Shown here: positions 33,801-43,177 of the stretch, piece after piece
Layout of the letters: every line of letters begins with the position of its first letter
Position numbering within the stretch: position 1 is the stretch's first letter
Assembly: GCA_030762895.1 (NCBI GenBank)
Contig: CM061063.1
Coordinates: 75,265,836 to 75,329,835, forward strand
Source of the DNA: Sophora flavescens
Taxonomy: Eukaryota > Streptophyta > Magnoliopsida > Fabales > Fabaceae
DNA length: 64,000 nucleotides
Direction: 5' to 3'
Notes under the pieces: generated by a model
Database searches by the model: none
Seen by the model: only the letters and a program-made list of their open reading frames with translations
What the model was told of the DNA's origin: nothing
Made by a program: the position numbers and the translations under genes

Positions 33801-35220
33801 GTGTGCAAATTGCACAAATCTCTTTATGGCCTTAAACAGGCCAGCAGGCAGTGGTATGCAAAACTATCTAATGCTCTCGAATCATTGGGTTACAAACACT
33901 CTTCTGCTGATTATTCCCTCTTCACCAAGTCTAATGGCAACCAATTCACTGCACTACTAGTGTATGTTGATGATATTGTTCTGGCTGGCAATAATTTTGC
34001 AGAAATTCAGAATGTTAAGTCCTATCTTAACACCGGCTTCCGCATCAAAGACCTTGGTCCTCTTCGGTTCTTTCTTGGGCTGGAAGTTGCTAGATCCAAG
34101 GCAGGCATTTTATTGAACCAACGCAAATACACCCTCGAATTACTTGAGGACAGCAGCCACCTTGCGGTAAAACCATCAAACACTCCATATGACTCCTCCC
34201 TCAAGCTTCATGATGCAGACTCGGCCTTGTTTTCTGATGAGTATGCTTATCGAAGATTGATAGGGAGACTCCTTTACTTAACTACTACACGCCCAGACAT
34301 TGCATTTGCTGTTCAACAACTCAGCCAATTCGTCTCTAAGCCCAAGGAAGTGCACTATCAAGCTGCTGCCAAAATTCTCAGATATCTCAAAGGCTCTCCA
34401 GGCAAAGGACTATTCTATCCCACCTCATCTACCCTCAATCTGTCTGGCTTTGCAGATTCTGATTGGGCCACTTGCCCCTCAATAAGAAAATCAGTTTCTG
34501 GGTATTGTGAATTCCTTGGATCATCTTTAATTTCGTGGAAATCCAAGAAACAATCCACGGTTTCTAAGTCCAACTCTGAAGCAGAATATAGGGCATTGGC
34601 CAGTCTGACATGTGAACTCCAATGGCTGCAATTCTTGTTCAAGGATTTACATGTTTCCTTCCCTAACCCTGCTTCTGTCTACTGTGATAACAAGTCAGCC
34701 ATCTATCTAACACATAATCCCACTTTTCACGAGCGAACAAAACACATTGAAATAGATTGCCATGTCATTCGTGAGAAGATTACCAGTGGCCTCATACATC
34801 TCCTACCGGTTCCCTCTTCTGCTCAACTTGCAGACGTACTTACCAAGCCACTATTGGTTCTCTCTTTTCTTTCTATTATCTCCAAGCTTGGTCTTTGTGA
34901 TGTCCACAGTCCAGCTTGTGGGGGCGTATTACCTGTAAAGAAATGTAATTAAGTTAGTTAGTGTTAGTTAAGAGTTAGTTAAGTTAATAATAGAGTAGTT
35001 TAGTTGTTTCCCTTTTCTGTGTTGTAAATAAATACCCTGTACTGATCTTTTCTTTTCATAACAATGAGAACAAGTTTCCATTCTACACCTCTCTGTTCTG
35101 TTAGTATCTCCCACTTTTTCAATTCCACCTATAGTGTTCACTACAACGAGACTAACTAATATTTCTGCTCAACACATGCAGGGCTTGACCTCTGTTCTTC
35201 TTCTTATGATTATTCTGTAA
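22601..35220 (+). CDS. Candidate host exons interrupted by copia A (speculative)
   Basis: Three segments can be joined in phase with GT-AG junctions: 22,601-22,661 (Met start, MENRELVETKEGISQSDGN), 23,515-23,618 (after ATGCAG, with LHRIKRRLLSNSEKMN) and 35,182-35,220 (after CATGCAG, short hydrophobic end and stop). Copia A would then lie in the last intron, two bases past its donor site. Alternatively the middle exon simply reads on across the copia A empty site (TGTATCTCCC) to a stop near 35,130. The protein is not recognised and would be only about 67 residues. Phase agreement may be chance. Confidence 0.2.
23626..23802 (+). repeat. 5' LTR of copia A
   Basis: This is a 177-bp LTR, identical to 34,927-35,103 except for ATAATATAG versus ATAATAGAG. 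The ends are TATTA...TGTTA rather than the usual TG...CA; the boundary is fixed by the TSD GTATC on both sides. Confidence 0.9.
23803..23812 (+). other. Primer binding site of copia A (initiator tRNA-Met type)
   Basis: TGGTATCAGA begins directly after the LTR, as in most plant copia elements. The match stops after ten bases. Confidence 0.85.
23878..24612 (+). pseudogene. Gag of copia A with nonsense codon and frameshift
   Basis: The Met at 23,878 opens a copia gag: NYQTWARAMMVALISKNKL, SWLQKSISES and IWKTLQKRFSQGD are standard gag blocks. A TAA at 24,259-24,261 interrupts the frame just after RIDEL, where relatives carry Gln. The same phase then continues with gag wording (VSNYFTEL, FLRGLNEQYAHVKTNI, LDTVFSLVIQQERQL) to a stop at 24,612. 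The zinc knuckle follows one frame away. Gag forms the virus-like particle; this copy cannot make it. Confidence 0.88.
24606..26174 (+). pseudogene. Zinc knuckle, protease and integrase of copia A (frameshifted, cut by copia B)
   Basis: The frame 24,606-25,793 carries a Gly/Asn/Arg-rich stretch, the zinc knuckle CTHCGRTNHTIDTC (about 24,755-24,797), the protease active site WIIDTGATDHIT (about 25,088-25,122) and the integrase zinc domain (WHNRLGH...CDICHFAKQ). After a frameshift near 25,690-25,790 the core continues in another phase with LRSDNGNEF (second Asp) and SPQQNGIVERKH (catalytic Glu). The reading is cut at 26,174 by copia B; the continuation is at 32,768. Confidence 0.9.
26175..26636 (+). 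repeat. 5' LTR of copia B
   Basis: The 462-bp LTR begins TGTTAAATTTTAATG and ends TTTTCCTTCA. Near its 3' end it contains ATGGATTCTGCGAATCTCCAAG followed by GTATGA, which resembles a short coding start and splice donor; relatives might splice from here (inference). Confidence 0.92.
26639..26651 (+). other. Primer binding site of copia B (initiator tRNA-Met)
   Basis: TGGTATCAGAGCC lies 2 nt after the 5' LTR, complementary to the 3' end of initiator tRNA-Met. Confidence 0.9.
26996..27382 (+). repeat. Array of paired TCGCCTCGCGA motifs in the copia B leader
   Basis: Six pairs of TCGCCTCGCGA-like motifs occur about every 60 bp. Within each pair the two copies are 7-10 nt apart, and spacers between pairs share CTGAAAGCTGACTGTTCTGGGAAAATGAAAGG-like sequence. 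Some copies read TCGCCCCGCGA. The motif is the reverse complement of TCGCGAGGCGA in the plus-strand LTRs of elements B, D and E. Those elements lie on the minus strand, so the sense orientation is the same. The array is untranslated, between primer site and gag. Confidence 0.9.
27812..27861. repeat. (AT)n microsatellite in the copia B leader
   Basis: About 25 TA dinucleotides sit just before the gag remnant of copia B. The flanking open frames made of Tyr-Ile repeats are artefacts. Confidence 0.98.
27880..28690 (+). pseudogene. Degenerate gag and zinc knuckle of copia B
   Basis: Broken frames carry copia gag wording: NGTNYEDRKESLDLYLTIADLD near 27,940-28,000 and AAQKIAYEKWEHSNR near 28,055-28,100. 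LSLFDKTKYDGVSG-type sequence lies near 28,240-28,280, and NCKYCKKYGHKVEDC (C-x2-C-x4-H-x4-C) at about 28,645-28,688 in phase with the following pol frame. Several stops and frameshifts lie between them. Confidence 0.8.
28695..31025 (+). pseudogene. Protease, integrase and RT of copia B
   Basis: A long frame of about 776 codons reads from the zinc knuckle into the protease site WWLDSGATIHVV. The integrase zinc domain (LWHRRLGHIS...CVDCIKGK), the integrase catalytic residues (IHTDLCGP, VRSDRGGEF, PEQNGVAERRNR), GKKPSLKHFHVWGC and RT (KWVFKTKRTPDGKVERYKARL, MDVKTAFLNGDL, YGLKQASRQWY, YVDDILLA) follow. It ends after the YVDD box by a frameshift near 31,000. The first codon shown is not a true start; the frame continues upstream. 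Most of pol survives, so the copy decayed recently. Confidence 0.92.
30990..32026 (+). pseudogene. RT end and RNase H of copia B (two shifted frames)
   Basis: After the first frameshift a segment to 31,293 carries FDMKDLGDSSVVLGIQIYRD and the RT thumb. After a second shift near 31,270-31,300 the RNase H follows: SDSDFAGCPDDRKSTSGF, GGAISWKSVKQ, TSTMEAEYAAC, YCDNTAAVNFSHN, KHFDVKYLFVRE and MLADPLTKGL. A 15-bp tandem duplication (GCTGCTTGCTATGAG twice, 31,614-31,643) inserts five extra residues after MEAEYAAC, next to a catalytic region. Confidence 0.88.
32301..32762 (+). repeat. 3' LTR of copia B
   Basis: The 462-bp partner of 26,175-26,636 is followed by TSD TGCCT and then the rest of the copia A integrase region. 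The polypurine tract AAGTGGGAGAA directly precedes it. Confidence 0.92.
32768..34952 (+). pseudogene. Copia A pol, 3' part: integrase end, RT and RNase H (open frame)
   Basis: From 32,768 the frame is open for about 728 codons to the stop at 34,950-34,952 inside the 3' LTR. It holds the integrase end (KTVFLGYREGTKGYLLYD), a Ser/Thr/Pro-rich spacer and RT (KWVYKVKYHADGSIERHKARL, LDVNNAFLHGDL, YGLKQASRQWY, YVDDIVLAGN). RNase H follows (LTTTRPDIAFAVQQLSQF, ADSDWATC, KKQSTVSKSNSEAEYRALA, YCDNKSAIYL, ERTKHIEIDCHVIRE). It is intact but severed from gag and protease by copia B and by upstream lesions. The wording is Ale-type. Confidence 0.92.
34927..35103 (+). repeat. 3' LTR of copia A
   Basis: The 177-bp LTR has one visible mismatch to the 5' LTR and is followed by TSD GTATC. 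The last coding residues of copia A overlap its first 26 bases. Confidence 0.9.
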
Positions 35221-36593
35221 CTACAGATGCAAGAACAACTCCTCATGCTTAGTTTCACTCACCAATTTAATGCTGTTACATTTGTATTTATAGGAGGATT
35301 AAATAGTCCTTTAATTATGTGGTGACCTCAAAAATAAACAATCAGAAATTTAAGATCATGCCAATGAATAACACAAGTAATTTGTTTTGAATATATAGAC
35401 TCAAAATGTAAGTATATATTTGGCAATGAATAATATAAATTGCCATATAACATCTTAGATGGATAATTGGGTCTTTTCCGTTGTGAGACTTTGGAATTGT
35501 GAACTACGATTCATCACCATTACAAAAATGAAGTGGTTGGAATATGAGGTCAACTGAAATTTTTTTCTTGCATTATGAGAAAAGGGGAATCATCTCAATT
35601 TTTTTCTTCTATGATCTCATTGTGTGTATTATATGATAGTGAGCGAGTTTTTTTATTCAATGTAGCTTTCCTATTATTATATAATAAAAAAAACACGTAC
35701 ATTTCCTATTTTTTATTTCGCTAAATAGAAAGAAAAAAATCTCCATACTATCTAATTGTAATGTATATGTATGGGTCTTAGTTGATATCACTTTCTCAAT
35801 GACCCAAAACCTATGCCTGGATTGCTATTTGGGTTAATAGAAGATAATTTATGGCTTAAATTAGATATGCAACATTTTCTAGAGGTAATACGTCACTGGG
35901 TTTGAAAACAATTAAATCACTTTTTCAATTGTTCCTAATTGTAAGATTAATGCTCTTTCTTCGTGATACAATTTTTATATACAGGTGTCATACTGAAACT
36001 TGAACTTGCATTTTTGTAAAGATGAATTATTTAGTCCACCACCGTATGCGTGCAATAAGCTGAATCATGTAAATTAGATTTCCATTTTACTACCCGTTTT
36101 CCAAATAGAGGGACATCCTTCTTGAAAATTTTCATTATAAAATTCAAAGCAAAGCTTTTGAACTGTGAATGACTTGCTCAACCTATTACCTTTCCTCCAT
36201 GTTTGTGAGTGACAATCCATGGTCCTTATTTAAACAAAAAGAACGATATTGAAACCTAAAATAAAGATAAAAGATCGAAACAAAAAAATAAAATAAAATA
36301 AGGATCAAATAAAAACCTAAAATAAAGATATGAGACCAAATGTATCATTTATCACATTTATTTTTGACTTTTTTTGTTATTAAGGTCTCAAAAATTCAAC
36401 ACCAAAATAATAAAAGGGATACTTTGAAAAAGTAATAAAAATATGAAATAATGAGCAATCAATTACAAATGGCAAAAATATATTATACAACAACAAAAAA
36501 ATGCATAAAATTGAAAGAAATAAAAAATACAAAAAATATCAAGAACGTGGATAAAGACGAGTAAAAGCATTAGAAATGCGGCCAGACAGGCAT
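35221..36593. other. Intergenic AT-rich DNA
   Basis: No gene or complete mobile element was recognised. A pair of similar phrases (CCTAAAATAAAGATA) near 36,255 and 36,317 suggests a small degraded MITE. Minus-strand frames near 36,463-36,708 are low complexity. Confidence 0.5.
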
Positions 36594-38335
36594 AATCAAT
36601 TTTTTTGGTAGTCAATGACGGAAATCCAATGGGTATCCATGTATTAAGATTAACAATGTAAATAGAGAACGGGATAAAGAGAAAGAGAATGATAAGAAGA
36701 GGGAACAAAAGAGGAAGAAGGTTCCACTAGGATGCAATAGAATTGCAATAATGAATTAGTTACAATACAACAAGAGAAGTAAACATAAATACACAAAAAA
36801 GTAAAAGACTAATTTCTCTTAAGAAGAGTAAATAAATAAAAGCATAAAGCCTAATATTATATGACACCATGCACCGTAATAGCACATTAAAGCCCTGAAA
36901 GAGTAAATATAGAAGAAGGATAAACTTTTAATTTTATGCAGAAACCCTTTTCAACTTTTGCCATTGCTTTCTGGACCAAAGCACAATGTTGCAAAAATAG
37001 AAATTTAACTTTTCCTTTTTTATTTTTAGATCCATAAACACCTTTATACAAAAATCAAAACTAAAAAATTGAGGTTTCTAATCATAAACTAATTCGATTT
37101 TGCCTTTGCTTTCTTATATTTTCTGATTAATTTGACATCTATCCGCTATCTCTAGCCACCACGAATTCCTAGTTTTATTCTTCATTCACGGTGATCATCT
37201 TCTTGCCAATGATGCAACTTTACTGGAATTATTATTCTTCTTCAAATAAATTTCATCATCTTCAAGCCACCAACTAAGCACCTTGAAACAAAAGAAGATA
37301 AAGAAAGAGGCGTGGAAGGGAAACAGAAGCCACGCACCACCCCTATTCACCGCCACACCTCAGCCTCAGACCATTGCGATCCAGACACGACACATCTCCT
37401 CTGCGTGCGACCGCCTCCACCTGCCTCCGCGCGTAATCACCCGTCCCTAGGGGTGTTCGCGGTTCAATTTGAATCAGTTTTGAGGCAAAATGTCATATGA
37501 TCCAAAGATTAAAAGTACATGCGGATAGGTTTGGATGACTTCTATAAAAAAACTAATCCGATCCGATTAAATGCGGTTTGGATCGGTTCGTTTGATTCAG
37601 TTTTTACCGACACAACATTACATATTGATATTACATCATAGTATCAAGACTACAGGCTAAATTGCACAAAATATTAAACATATATATACTTGTTTATATA
37701 TTCATGTAATAACATTTCATAAAATATGTACAAAATAAATAAACATCATTATCAACTAGTTCCATAACATCTTTTTTAATGTTTGGAACTTAGAAATAGT
37801 AAAAAAATAAATTATGTCAAATCAAACTAGAAAGTATTATTAGGAAAAAAACAACAAATAAAAAATCATTAATGCAAAAAATAAAATAAATATATATTAA
37901 ATTTTATATATGCGGTTTGGTTTGGATTGATTCAATTTAAGAAAAGGAGTCCAAAATCTGATCTGATCCGATCGGTTTTCCCAAAATAAGATCCATAAAA
38001 ATCAAATAGACATCGGTTTTCAATTTTTTGGATCAGTTTTCAATTTTCTTTTGGATTGGTTTAGATTTGAACACTCCTACATGTCCCTAGCCACCTATGT
38101 CCATCGCAACAATGCCACAACCCTGTTCCAAATATCCTCCATCGTGCCACTGCATCCCTGTTCAACCATACCAGATCACGAGCCACATGTCCTCTCTGAC
38201 CTCGATCTACCGGCCACGCATCACCTCTGCTTAGCCTCTACACAACGCCACCAATAAAAAAATTTCACGTGTCTAGAGATCAATGGTTGCTCAAAGTGTA
38301 GCAGTGTGCTCGTTCAAATTTTATAAGTGCTAATA
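36594..38335. repeat. Duplication block 1, copy 1
   Basis: From AATCAATTTTTTTGGTAG onwards this block matches 49,012-50,765 in the same orientation, with scattered substitutions and small indels. It contains a GC-rich core (37,310-37,450 and 38,093-38,260) and a hAT-like MITE. Copy 2 has a further right arm that is absent here. Together with block 2 it forms a segmental duplication upstream of the LNK gene. Confidence 0.88.
37451..38092. mobile_element. hAT-like MITE, copy 1
   Basis: The inserted 642 bp starts GGGTGTTCGCGGTTC and ends GAACACTCCTACAT, with short inverted ends and 8-bp direct repeat GTCCCTAG (37,443-37,450 and 38,093-38,100), as hAT elements leave. The interior repeats CGGTTTGGAT / GATCCGAT-type words and codes for nothing recognisable. 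The same insertion is at 49,906-50,521, so it predates the duplication. Confidence 0.7.
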
Positions 38336-38436
38336 GATCTGAAGGTTTTCCTTGTCTTGGATTGGATCACCATCCCTCACCCTAAATTGTATCTGATAAA
38401 AAAAAACTTAGCATTCAAATTTTAACAGGGAAGAGT

Positions 38437-41103
38437 GATAACACAAACCAAATTCACGTGACAACATATCCATGGCGCTTGAACCACGTGACACATTATG
38501 GAAAGCGATTTTTTTATTTATATTATTATATATCCGGCGATAGGGATCCAGCTACACATCACCCCACGTTGAGGGTTGAGGGTTGAGGCGTTACCAAAAT
38601 AGGCAAAATAAACCCTTCTCGTACCATTCTCCATAAGTTAACCGCGTGAAGGCAATTTTAGTGCGTATCCACACATTTTTATTTTCTTTGACCCAGTCAC
38701 CTTCATGCACATTTTTTTTTTTGAAAGCTAATTATTGAGGTTGATTATCAAGTGGACGTGAGTTTAGTCACGAATAAATTATATGTCAACTTTTTTTATG
38801 TATTGTTTATTAATAAAAGTAACATATGAGTTTAATTATTATAAACTCACTCACAATCAATTATCAATCTTAATATTAATGACTTTTAAGATAATTAAGA
38901 TAAAAAACAGATAAATTTATTAACGTGGCAATTTACAATTGAATGTCATTTGTAAAAATATTTTAAACTATCATTATATAACAATTAAACTCATAAAATA
39001 TATATTATTTTTATGAATTTAATTTGTATGCATTATCAGCGTAATATTTTTTTACATAGTTAACCAATCACAAATCACAATATGAGTAGTTTTTGAAATA
39101 ATTAAGATGAGAGTCAAATATTTTTAATAATATCATAATTATGATTGGTTGACAGTATAATAATTTTTTACACTGACACTACATACTAATTAAGTCTTAT
39201 TTTTATATAACTTGTTGATAAAGTGGCTAAAAAACAAAACATAAATTATATTCATCATTATTAATTTAAGGACAATTTTCTTCTAGAAAAAAAAAACACA
39301 ATTTCTACCACTCTTGTTTAAATTTTGTGTCGGCAGATGATATGGTCAGCAGCTGTCTTTGGATGTTCACATCTTCAATGTGAGGCGTCGATTTCGTATT
39401 TTCCGTTATTGTATGATAGTTTTGGGTATTGTTCGTTGAGCCAATTTCTTTCTTCTTCTTCTTTCTTTATTTTCTATTTTATTTTATGAAATGATGCAAT
39501 TTCTTTTGGTGTTTAGGATTTTCACCCAGTTTCTTCGTTAAAAAAAGAAATAATGATTAATGGGTTGTGCTGATCAATATTCTAAGGACATTGGTTAAAG
39601 AAACCAAAATAAATAAAAATTCATGGAAAAACTATGTTTAACTCTCTTTAGAATATAAAATGCATCAAGTCTCAATATAAAATTTCTTGTTTTAGATTCT
39701 TAACCAGTGTCTTAAAGATACTCATTATCATTCTTATTTAATTTAAGGACAAAACATTTTTTTTTGGAACAAAATTTAAGAACAAAACATAGGGAATGGT
39801 TTTTAGGTATTTATGATGTTTTTTAAATAGAAGAATACATGTGTCATTAATGAAAATATAACAAGTGTAATAACCATTCTACATGTCTTGTTTTTAATGA
39901 AAAACAATATCCTAAGTAAATAAATAACAACACTCAGGTATGAAACATGTGTTTTTTTTTAAACATGTTTTAATATTCTAAAAAATATAGGATATGAATA
40001 AAATTTTCTCATATTTGATATATGGGATACAAATGTCATTCCCAAGCATAAATGATGCAATTTAAAAATTATGTTTCCATGTATGAGAGTAAGAAAAAAA
40101 TATCCAGAAATGTAGTTTATAGATGAATAAAACATTTCATGAACTAAACATCGATAAGTTTTGTCCTTGATTTAGATGTATTTTTATGTTATCATTATGC
40201 AGATCAAATTAAGCTTAAAAATATCAATTATTTTATGAGTTTAATTTTGGTACATTATTGATGTAATTTTTTTTATATTATCAATAAATCATAAATCATG
40301 TTATCTATAATTTTTAACGTAGTTATGATAAGAGTCAAACATTTTATTGATCAGAAAACTTTATGATTGATTAATATTATAAAAAAAACTTTATATTAGC
40401 ATCACATACCAGTTAAATTATTATTTTATTTGCTTTGATAACTTATATACAATTACCTTTTCTTTGGTTTGTTTTATTGTTTTTGAATTTAAAATAATTA
40501 AATTTAAATTATTTTACAAATATCTAAGTATGAATAACAATTAAAAACTAGATAGGGGCAAACATGCTTGTTTTATATTTAAAAGTTATAATTAAAAATA
40601 TGCAGGGAGAGTTTTAGTTAATGTAGGAAATTAAAGAAAACACTTGTTTGCTTTGTTTTTAGTTTCTTGTTTTCATTTACTGTTTTTAGAAATAATTATC
40701 AAACTGTCATCTTGTTTTCATTCCATTTCATATTTCCAAAGATTTGAGATTTGTACAAGAAATAGTGAAAATAAGAAAAAGTTGTTTTCAGTAGATTTCT
40801 GAAAACAGGAAACAAAAAAAATAAGGTGACAATTTTGTAATTATTTCTGAAAATGAAAACTGAAAACAAAATAAACAAGCCCCGAACTCTCGCATAATGC
40901 ATTAGGAATAGGAATTGCAACAGGGAGAGGAAGGGGCGGGGAGTACCCCGTTCCCAACCCACGATCCCATCATAAGGAGAATTTCTTTTCCATTGTTGTT
41001 CCTTATCTTCCCACTGGGATCTCAAAACGACTATTGGTATAAACCAGGGTTTTAAAAATCAGTCCAACCTGACAACCGGGTGGACCATGGACCATATGCC
41101 TCC
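38437..41103. repeat. Duplication block 2, copy 1
   Basis: Starting at GAAGAGTGATAACACAAACC this matches 54,444-56,260 in the same orientation, interrupted in both copies by indels. Diagnostic shared parts are GGCGATAGGGATCCAGCT, GTGAGGCGTCGATTTCGTATTTTCCG and GGATCTCAAAACGAC. Copy 1 keeps the empty site for the Mutator-like element found in copy 2. No gene was recognised. Confidence 0.85.
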
Positions 41104-41258
41104 TGTAACACCCTAAATTTGGGTGTCACTTTGTTACCCGTTGTGAAAAATAAAATAATTAAATTGCTGGTTGCTTCCGATAAATGATATTTTCTTAATA
41201 AGTGAGTATTCTAAAAAACAAGGGTAAGTAATGAACACTCGGAACATGAAATGTAAAC

Positions 41259-41261
<3 letters not shown>
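41104..41261. repeat. Fragment of a TGTAACACCC-type LTR
   Basis: TGTAACACCCTAAATTTGGGTGTCAC breaks the alignment of block 2 with its second copy exactly at 41,104. The start resembles that of chromovirus (Tekay-like) LTRs; a related start lies at 51,227. Only a short piece is present before the AT microsatellite. Confidence 0.4.

Positions 41262-41317
<56 letters not shown>
41262..41317. repeat. (AT)n microsatellite
   Basis: About 28 AT dinucleotides at the left edge of the RPA1-like fragment. Confidence 0.98.
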
Positions 41318-41319
<2 letters not shown>

Positions 41320-41357
41320 CTATCCCAGTGGAATTCATAATTTAGTACATAAAGAAA

Positions 41358-41779
41358 ACATTGATTTATCGATTTGAAAGTCTACTGGCTGAAGGGAAAG
41401 ATGTAATTATAACTGATGTTGGTGTTATAGCTAATGGAGGTGACTACAAGACCACAAGACATGATTACAAGCTCGATTTTAAATATACTTCCAATGTTCA
41501 TCCTCTTGACCAGAACCAAATAATTGCATCTCCGTACTCTTTTGTTTCCAATGCTGAAATCCTGGACTTTAATTATGATACTTCTTATCTAGCTGGTATA
41601 TTTACTGTTTCTCTCATCTTTATATCTCCAACTTCACCATACATATTAATTTTGACACTTTCTAACGAATGATGATCTTCAGATGTTATTGGTCTGCTTA
41701 CTCGTGTTGGCATTGAAAAAGAATATACAACAGATGGTAGAAAATTAAAGTTGAATGTATTGGAGTTGGACAATGATAG
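41358..41779 (+). pseudogene. RPA1-like (replication protein A large subunit-like) fragment, left part
   Basis: The plus-strand segment reads an OB-fold-type protein. RFESLLAEGKDVIITDVGVI, ANGGDYKTTRHDYKLDFKYT and SPYSFVSNAEILDFNYDTSY are followed by an intron-like break and then IGLLTRVGIEKEYTTDGRKL and VLELDND. This is the DUF223 / replication factor A1-like family common in plant genomes and often carried by Helitrons. Element E interrupts it after LELDND; the next exon is at about 45,980. No start is present, so it is a fragment. Confidence 0.75.
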
Positions 41780-43177
41780 TACCCCAAACTTAAACTTTGC
41801 TTGTCCCCAAGCAAACTAAAACTTAAAAACTTAAAAAGACTCAAGACATGGCAAGCTTAAGAATTCAATCAACTTTGCACAAATTTCAAGCAATTTATCA
41901 AAATACTTCAATGTTCCCCCCCTTACAAACAAAGCAATCCCCACATTCATTTATTCTAAACAGTTGAGAATTTCATCATTCAAACAATCACTAATCTAAG
42001 CAGGGGATCCAAGTTACACACAAGAGGGAGATCACCAAATTCAAACAACTGCCTTCCTCACAAGGGCATTTAGTGTTCACTCAATCGCTCAGTTTGTGTC
42101 AGGCTATCAACAATTCACTCAATTTTCACTTTTAAGAGCACTTCCCATAAATTTGATTTTCATCTCTAAATGATTCCCACGGAAAACATGCAAGCAACAT
42201 CAAAAGGTCTTTTATGGGTTGTAATGGGGCCTGGCTAAGGGTAGGATATACAAAGGAACTAGGCTGAAGACCCTAGGAACTAAGAGAGCATAAAATACTT
42301 CAAAACATTGAAATTCCACTCAAGTTCCTTTTCTCATTTTTCTTTATGCCTTGGATGACTACAGCCTTTCTTTTTTTCCTAATACTTTTATTTTTTTATT
42401 TTTAACATTTATACACTTTTTTTTTTTTTGCTTTTCTTTTCTTTCCCCTTTTTTTTTCAACCTTTTTATTATATTTTTTCTTTTTCTCAATCCCAGAATG
42501 ACATGTCACATCCTTGTAGCCACCCCAAACTTAGTTTCTTGCAACCACTCTCTTGCTAAAATTTCATGCTCTCCTAATCCTAAGATCGGGTTAACATGGT
42601 TTTTCAGATTTTAGGCTCATAACATCAGGTTAACAAGAATTAACAGGCTAATCAGGCTCAATGGGGCTAACTAGGGAACATGCATTAGGAATTGGTTATT
42701 TTAGCCTAAGTAGCTATTTACAAAGAAAATGCCTAAATCATCTGAAGCAAACATATAAACATGCAAACCATAAAGAGATTCAAGCAAATTCAGGAAAGTG
42801 CCACTTGAAAGTGATTCTCACAGTCAAAAACATGTTGGAGGCTCAAATCCTCACCTGGACATTCATGCAAATTGTTTGACAGAGATTCTATCCCTAGTGT
42901 GTGCTTCCTATCATCCCAAACTTATTATAAATCATGCAATCATAACAAAATATCTCAAAGTTCAATTTTCAATCATATGGGGATCATTTTTCAAATTTTC
43001 AAAACCTAGGGGGGAAACAGTCAACACATAACATGCAATCAATCTATGCAAAAATTAATCAAATCCATCAAACTTGCCAATATAAGACTCAACACAACTC
43101 CTGAGCTTCTCAAATTATTCAGGAGCTTTATTAAAAACAAAACAGAAATAAAGCAAGCATAATTAAAAGGAAAAGGG
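41780..43177 (-). other. Conserved non-coding 3' region of element E
   Basis: It matches 14,304-15,721 (D) and 6,908-8,449 (B) over its length, including the T-rich tract near 42,410-42,490 and CTTCTCAAATTATTCAGGAGC near 43,107. No gene is present. Confidence 0.7.

Larger units (their letters stand above)
23626..35103 (+). mobile_element. Ale-like Ty1/copia LTR retrotransposon (copia A), split by copia B
   Basis: Two 177-bp LTRs (TATTACCTG...TTCTGTTA) with a single visible mismatch are flanked by TSD GTATC (23,621-23,625 and 35,104-35,108). The primer site TGGTATCAGA follows the left LTR, and the purine-rich GTGGGGGCG precedes the right LTR. Coding order gag, zinc knuckle, protease, integrase, RT, RNase H is copia type; short LTRs and RT wording fit the Ale/Retrofit lineage. 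Copia B occupies 26,175-32,762 plus a repeated TGCCT. Without it the element is about 4.9 kb. Gag has a nonsense codon and there are frameshifts, although the LTRs look very young. Confidence 0.93.
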
